From Asterias amurensis (taxonomy: Eukaryota > Echinodermata > Asteroidea > Forcipulatida > Asteriidae), in assembly GCF_032118995.1 (NCBI RefSeq), contig NC_092653.1:20665202-20729201 (forward strand): a stretch of DNA of 64,000 nt, given 5' to 3'. Both the position numbers and the translations under genes were made by a program. The notes below the pieces were generated by a model that saw only the letters and a list, made by a program, of their open reading frames with translations, was not told the DNA's origin and ran no database searches. Below, one piece after another: positions 58,500 to 64,000 of this stretch. Numbering within the stretch: the first letter of the stretch is position 1; each line of letters begins with the position of its first letter.

Positions 58500-59357
58500 A
58501 ACTTAATGTAGTTTTTGAGAAAGAAGTAATTTACCACTAAAATATTTGAATTTGATTTCAAGAACTAAATTTTGAGGTCCCAAATCAAGCATCTGAAAGC
58601 ACACAAAGGTGTTTTTTCTTCCATTATTATCTCGCAACTTGGATGACCAATTGAGTTCAGTAAATTTTCACAGGTTTTATTTTGTGCATGTTGAGATACA
58701 CCAAGTGAGAAGACTGGTCTTTGACAACTACCAAAGGTGTCCAGTGTAGTGCTGGGCGAATAGTGAAATTTTGTTATTCGGATACCGCTGGCCAACTATC
58801 CGAAATTAACCGGATATTCGAATAGTTTTTTTTGCCGCTAGAGGGCGCTGTTCGTTTGTGAATGAGATCTTATGGGCGGATTGATATTAGTTTTAGACAG
58901 TGTCACTCGGTTCATTCATAAAAATGACCGGATCTAATTTAAAGATGGCGATTTGCTTTTTCTTTTGATCGCGATTGACTCTACGTGAAGGAAAACTTTT
59001 GTAATCTTTGAACAAATTACGTGTGAAATGTCATTGTTTTAACTCTTCACGGAGGTGAGCATAGTTAAATACTTAATTTATGCTGTTTTATGCTGTCTTT
59101 TAATAGAAGTCTCATAAGAATTCAGACAAAACATTCATATCAGTTGTCGCCCGACGTCCGCGGATATTCGGATATTAAAGAATATCCGGTTACTCGGTTG
59201 TAATTACAGAATTATCCGGTTTGTAAATAGGTATTCGCGCCCTATGCGGATATCCGGTTAAGAAAAAAAAGGCATCCGCGGTTACGGATAGGAAAACCTA
59301 TTCGCCATTAACCGGATATTCGAATAATTCGCCCAGGCCTAGTCCAGTGTCTTTAAT
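58500..59357. mobile_element. AGGCAGTGGACAC-family MITE remnant, split by a hAT-like element
   Basis: 58500-58746 follows the family order (GAGAAAGAAGTAATTT, AGCATCTGAAAGCACACAAA, CAATTGAGTT, TTTGACAACTACCAAAGGTG-TCCAGTG), and TCTTTAA after 59349 is its end. The left end is degraded. Confidence 0.75.
58747..59341. mobile_element. hAT-type MITE with 8-bp target duplication
   Basis: GTCCAGTG at 58739-58746 and 59342-59349 flanks 595 bp that begin TAGTGCTGGGCGAATA and end with the complement of TAGGCCTGGGCGAATT. Subterminal ATATTCGAATA and ATATCCGGTTA words are repeated. These ends and the 8-bp duplication are typical of hAT non-autonomous elements. Confidence 0.88.
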
Positions 59358-59982
59358 AAAAGATTTCGCTAGTTTTCTTTGAGCACAGACCAGGGATAGT
59401 GGGAGAGCACATCTTGCTGTGCTGGTATGTGCTGGTGACAATTAATAGTTTTGTTTTGGGGTAATCATATTATGTTTTCACATTGTAGCCATCCCGATAT
59501 TCAAAAAATAAACAGTATTTATTGAGTATTTATTAATACCCGAACTGGCAAGAAGTATACTCTTGATGATGACGACACATTTAAGGAAACAATATTTTTT
59601 AGGCTTTCATAAAAAAACATTTTTAAAAAGCTTTTTATTCCAAGTTAGAGTTTAGAAAACAAGTATTGTACCTAATATGTTCTTAAAAACTTAAAAAAAT
59701 ATTTCCTCACAAAAGTGAGGATTTACCTCAGGATTGACCTTAGAATGCACCACAGACCCCACATTGTAGGGGCTTTGCGTTCGCATTGTACGTACCCCAC
59801 GCTTTAGCCCCACCACCAACCTTTATTTTTCAAAGTAGGAGAACACTGCAAATGTTGCGCACAAGAACGGACAGGCTGCCACATGTTCAAATTTCAGCAT
59901 ACAATGGCAGGTTAGAACCTGTGCAAGTTTCAAACATTCTTTTTAAGCCTGCCGTCTCAGGTATAAAAAAAAGAAAAAGCTA

Positions 59983-60147
<165 letters not shown>

Positions 60148-60869
60148 TTATCAAATCTTGCAATATCCAGTATCGTTGTGATGGAGTAAAAAATAAACGG
60201 TGGCTTATGGTATTGTTACCAAACATGAAAAGTGTACTGACAACTGTTGCTAGGGGTGTTAGGGCAAAACTTTAATATTCATACTTCTATTTGGTTTTAT
60301 TGAGAACTAGGCAGCAAAAAATTAGCATCATCAAAAAAAGAAAAAAAATTCAGATGGAAATCCAACAAAGCGTTCTGAAAGTGGGCAATTCCATGGTAAC
60401 TCGTGCTACACTTTATGGTGTCCTTTTCCATACTTCAGGCTCCAGTTATTAAACATATTTGATTTGAATCATAATATTTTGTATTTTGAAATTTAAGTAA
60501 AATGCTGTCATACATAGGGCATAGCTTGTTACTTTAATTTTTTTAATTGAGAAAAGAGGGAAAAAAGAAGTGACATCTTCCAGCACAAATCTTTGTGCCA
60601 ACAGGACATCCAGTGTCAACTGGTTAAGGACACAATAACCATCAAATTGTTGTTTATTTATCCAACAACTTTCAATGTCTAGACTTGGTTTAATATAAAA
60701 TAAACACACCAAAATCAGCCTTAAATGTTTAATAAACTTTGCATCGGGTTCATTTATAAAGAAGGGGGTCTTAAAATTGAATTGAATTGCTAAAATACAT
60801 GCATCAACATGTACTTTATGTTTGGACAATTATTGCCAAAAAATTCACAATATTAAATGAAAATCAACA

Positions 60870-61390
60870 AGGACACAAGTCGGCAGACACAAGTTTGAAA
60901 CTTCGAAAGGATCTTTGGATAGAGACAACCAAGAATTTTCATAATAATACATAGGATAATTTTAAGAATAATAAATGTGTGCATAGGTAGGAGACAACTT
61001 TAAAACCAATTTAATAATAAAAGAAACAAAATGAACTACATAATATCGTTTTTGAACCGGTGATATTCAGTTGGAGAGGGAGGGTTACGTACTGCGATCG
61101 TCGCAAAAGTATTTGTGCACAGCACATTATTAGCAGGACTCAATAGTGCAGCTAATGTATCTTCACACGATTAAAACAAATAGATCAAAGCTCCTGCATT
61201 TCTCCAGCTCCTTTGTCGAAAAACAACAGTTTAAACGATTTAATATACCTTGCAGATCTATGTTTCTTTATAAATAAACAACTGTTTGTTCTTACTTTCG
61301 AAGTAGAAAACATCAGTTTAGTTATAAAATCCCAAGTCACCGTCGCTCAGAATAAACAAATCCACACACGTGTGTGACTGTATGTCAAAA
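60870..61390 (-). repeat. Dispersed repeat, inverted partner of 38990-39640
   Basis: On the minus strand the block order matches 39060-39490. A few internal stretches differ, so the copies are diverged. Confidence 0.75.
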
Positions 61391-61619
61391 CAACCATGTA
61401 CATGTAGTCTGGTTCGCCAATGCCTTAGGGGGAGAAAGCCACAGTCTCAGAGACATGCGTTTTTATTGGCTGTTGAATTTCCATATAGTGTGTAAAAAAA
61501 ATTTTCATTGGTCGATTTTGTTCTTCTGCGGTGTGTAAAACATCATGGAAGAAAATGTTAGTCGCCGGCGGAGATTTCTTATTAGTTTAGCATCGTTTTT
61601 CTTGCGGTAAAATTGATTA

Positions 61620-61800
61620 AATATGAATGGTTTTAAATTTAAAAAATCAATATTTTTGTATCAAGCTGAATGTTACAAAATATGCATCGCAAATTGGATC
61701 GCAAAATTTGCGATACACTTTTTTAAATTGCATAGCAAATCATCCAAATTGCATCGCAAATTGAGGTGCAATACAGGCAAAATCGTTCCCTGTGTTGATC
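61620..61800 (-). repeat. Dispersed repeat, inverted partner of 50120-50330
   Basis: GCATCGCAAATTGGATCGCA, AAATTTGCGATACACTTTTT and ATCGTTCCCTGTG complement 50120-50290 in order. Confidence 0.75.
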
Positions 61801-61929
61801 ACATCGCCAGTGCAGAACTTCAACATATTTTCGGAAATAATTTCTTCCATGGATATATTTGTTAGCAGTGAACTCATTGAAAATGTAGTAAGGGACACTA
61901 AGGGCAAGTAAAAAAAGAAACATGTTCAG

Positions 61930-63040
61930 CGTCCGGGCTTCTAAAAAAAAAGAAGGAGTACGGGCTTTTTATTTTCAAGATGGCCGCCATTCTTTTTAAA
62001 ATTTCAAATATCAATTGTTTTTTCAATACATAAAAGAAACATGTTGGACAATACATTGAACATATAGAGTGGTTTTACTTGCTTTTTGTCAAAGAAAAAC
62101 TGATAAAAGGCAAGATTTATAAAGAAAGATAAATATTAGTAAATGATAAGCGAAAGTTTGAGTTGGTTGATGAAATGCCTACTTATTAACAAAAACTTCA
62201 AAAACTTTATCCATCAAATCCATCCACGTTTAACGAGCTGCCATTGGGTATCAACCACATCTCGGGCTGTATGGACACCATGACAATTTCCCAAAGTCCC
62301 CTGCAGGCAATTTTGGAGACTCAAAGAAAGAACAAACAAAAAAACCTCGGTCATCTACCCAACATCCATCCTACAAAAAGAAGGGGAAAAAATAAAATTA
62401 TTTGTATCCTGTCGCAACTCTTTCATTACTTTTCCTACAAGAGGGATCGGACTGCAAATGCAATATTCAAACTGGAAAAGAAAAAGAAAAAAAACCCGTC
62501 TTGGACGACATTATCCCTAAGTGTTGGCCCTAAATATTACTTTTTTCTTAAAAAAACATTTTCATGAATTAGTGTAGCGGTTCCGTCGTTAAGAACTTCG
62601 TTAGCAATAAAATTATCGAGATTCAACAATTGGAAGTGCACAGAACAATACTAGGGTAATTCCGTGTCATTTCAACATGCTTTTGGACCTGACCCTCACG
62701 GATTTAAATGAAATTCGGTGTGCTGATTGGACTCCCTGAGAAATGCCCAAATCCCAAATTTTATGTAATTCGGATCATTATTTTGAGAGTAGGGCTTAAG
62801 GAGCTTTTGACTAATTAGCATGACCTGCTATGTTTGGACAATCATATCTCCAATCTCCAAAAGTAAGGCACCTACAGAGATAATATTTACATCATTTTGA
62901 AGCCCTTTGACATGGCCCACATTTGATAACATAAAATCAAAAAATTGTCACGCACCACCGAAAAAATACGGACAAATTTGACCTTTGACCTTGATTTACG
63001 AAAAATGAGTATTTTTGAAAAATGTCATGACACGGCGAAA
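61930..63040. other. Intron 1 stretch without recognisable content
   Basis: This is upstream of PP1c exon 2. I looked on the minus strand for a short coding exon ending in an LLE-type codon run and a donor, and saw none. AACGACGGAACCGCTA near 48728-48744 and its complement near 62576-62592 suggest a small dispersed repeat. Confidence 0.4.
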
Positions 63041-63049
63041 CGCGCGGAT

Positions 63050-63205
63050 ACAAGGGTGGGTTTTCCCGTTATTTTCTCCCGACTCCGATGATCGATTGAG
63101 CCTAAATTTTCACAGGTTTGTTATTTGGTATAGAAGTCGTGATACACGAAGTGTGGGCCTTGGAAAATACTGTTTACCGAAAGGGTCCAATGGCTTTAAT
63201 GAGCT
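63050..63205. mobile_element. Old remnant of the AGGCAGTGGACAC MITE family
   Basis: CGATGATCGATTGAGCCTAA, ATTTTCACAGGTTTGTTATT and a GATACACGAAGTG segment followed by CAATGGCTTTAA parallel 26905-27011. Confidence 0.6.
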
Positions 63206-63616
63206 TATCTTTTTCATCAAAAACCTGTATTTTTGGTAAAACATGCATAAACGTAGTTTTAAGCCCCGAGACAGGCAAAATAGAGAAGGTGCATAGGCTT
63301 ATTAAGTTATCAGACAGCCTATATAAACCAATAATTATTAAAAATAGAATTTTGAAAAAATAAAATATTAGAACAATTAAAAAATTGGGCAAAGGTTTCC
63401 CTACGGATGGTTAACCCAATGAAACGGGTTTTGTATGAAAAGGATATTGATAAATCATATCTTAAAGATATTGATAAATCGTATCTTATTCATATAGAAA
63501 CCCTTGGTTTCAAGTAAAAAACTAAATTAATTTAATTTCAATGAAGAGGACAACCAGTTATCCCAAAAAGTTTCGTTTCTTGCATTTGGGGGCATAGGCT
63601 TTAATTATCTTACAGG

Positions 63617-63765
63617 CCTCAAATTTCCCGGCGGCCACGACGGCCATGGCCGCCGGTGCCCTTCTAACTGGCCGTGGTGCCCCGAGAAAATTGGACGTTT
63701 TCGCGGCCAAAAAGGCCGTGCCCTTTTTCTCCGATGGCCGCCGTGCCCTTTTTGAGATCAAAATT
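63617..63765. mobile_element. CAGGCCT-family fragment, GGCCGC-rich
   Basis: It starts CAGGCCTCAAATTTCCC and carries GGCGGCCACGACGGCCATGG, GGCCGTGGTGCC, GGCCGTGCCC and GGCCGCCGTGCCC. It shares ends and word content with 56010-56100. Confidence 0.6.
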
Positions 63766-63898
63766 TACGTTTTGATACCGTCCGTCTGTGTGCACATAAA
63801 ATCAAACACTTACATGTACATCCTATATTAATACACGCACACAGAGCGCGGTCGGTTGAATGCTCATCACTAGGAATTGAAACGGACGGCATCATGCA

Positions 63899-63926
63899 GT
63901 GCATGTGTGTGTGTGTGTGTGCGCAC
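63899..63926. repeat. (TG)n microsatellite
   Basis: About nine TG repeats ending in TGCGCACG. Confidence 0.9.
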
Positions 63927-64000
63927 GATGCAGAACGAACGACAGACGTGCATCCATACACATTGTGTACTCGAAGTTTATACACGGGCCGGATGTACTT

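Noticed and set aside
60449..60829. A 126-codon minus-strand open frame in intron 1
   Set aside because: Low-complexity hydrophobic composition, no recognisable domain, and no splice context with PP1c.

Overview
The window is a piece of an animal nuclear genome. It is AT-rich, intron-bearing and crowded with transposable elements. I think it comes from a marine deuterostome, probably an echinoderm such as a sea star. The reasons are a single conserved metazoan gene split by phase-preserving introns, a Gmr1-type LTR retrotransposon (a lineage described from deuterostomes), and families of short inverted-repeat elements that look echinoderm-like. The species assignment is inference.

The only host gene I can support is a protein phosphatase 1 catalytic subunit (PP1c) on the minus strand. 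Six coding exons read from 60122 down to the stop codon at 36450: 59991-60122, 49607-49837, 49259-49363, 42874-43097, 38289-38423 and 36450-36551. All have consensus splice sites and compatible phases, and together they encode about 308 residues with every catalytic motif intact. The short first exon (about 18 codons) was not found and probably lies beyond 64000. The introns carry many transposon insertions and a tandem array of about 147-bp units.

Positions 1-28000 hold no recognisable host gene and are a retroelement graveyard. From left to right: a 107-bp GC-rich tandem array split by a foldback element; a complete minus-strand Ty3/gypsy element (1186-6047) with nearly identical LTRs and a tRNA-Ser primer site; assorted local duplications (6050-8450); and then a deep nest. 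In my reading, a minus-strand RTE-like LINE (27941 to 27603, 20490 to 18640, 9558 to 9148) is interrupted by a plus-strand CR1/L2-like LINE (9590-9865, 16600-18660). That LINE is interrupted by a minus-strand CR1-like LINE (16568 to 15910, 10659 to 10567), which is interrupted by a second Ty3/gypsy element (10665-15904, 5-bp target duplication GATTA), which in turn contains a terminal-inverted-repeat element (10940-12110). The other break in the RTE-like LINE holds a decayed plus-strand Gmr1-like LTR element (20496-26429) with integrase upstream of reverse transcriptase. A 719-bp inverted-repeat element with a perfect 9-bp target duplication sits inside its RNase H region.

Positions 28000-64000 are the PP1c 3' flank and introns. 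They contain at least eight short inverted-repeat families, several nested in each other with readable target duplications (TTAA, 6-bp, 8-bp, ATAA), a rearranged tRNA-derived SINE, and stretches where I see nothing. No rRNA gene, intact tRNA gene, CRISPR array or bacterial operon was seen.
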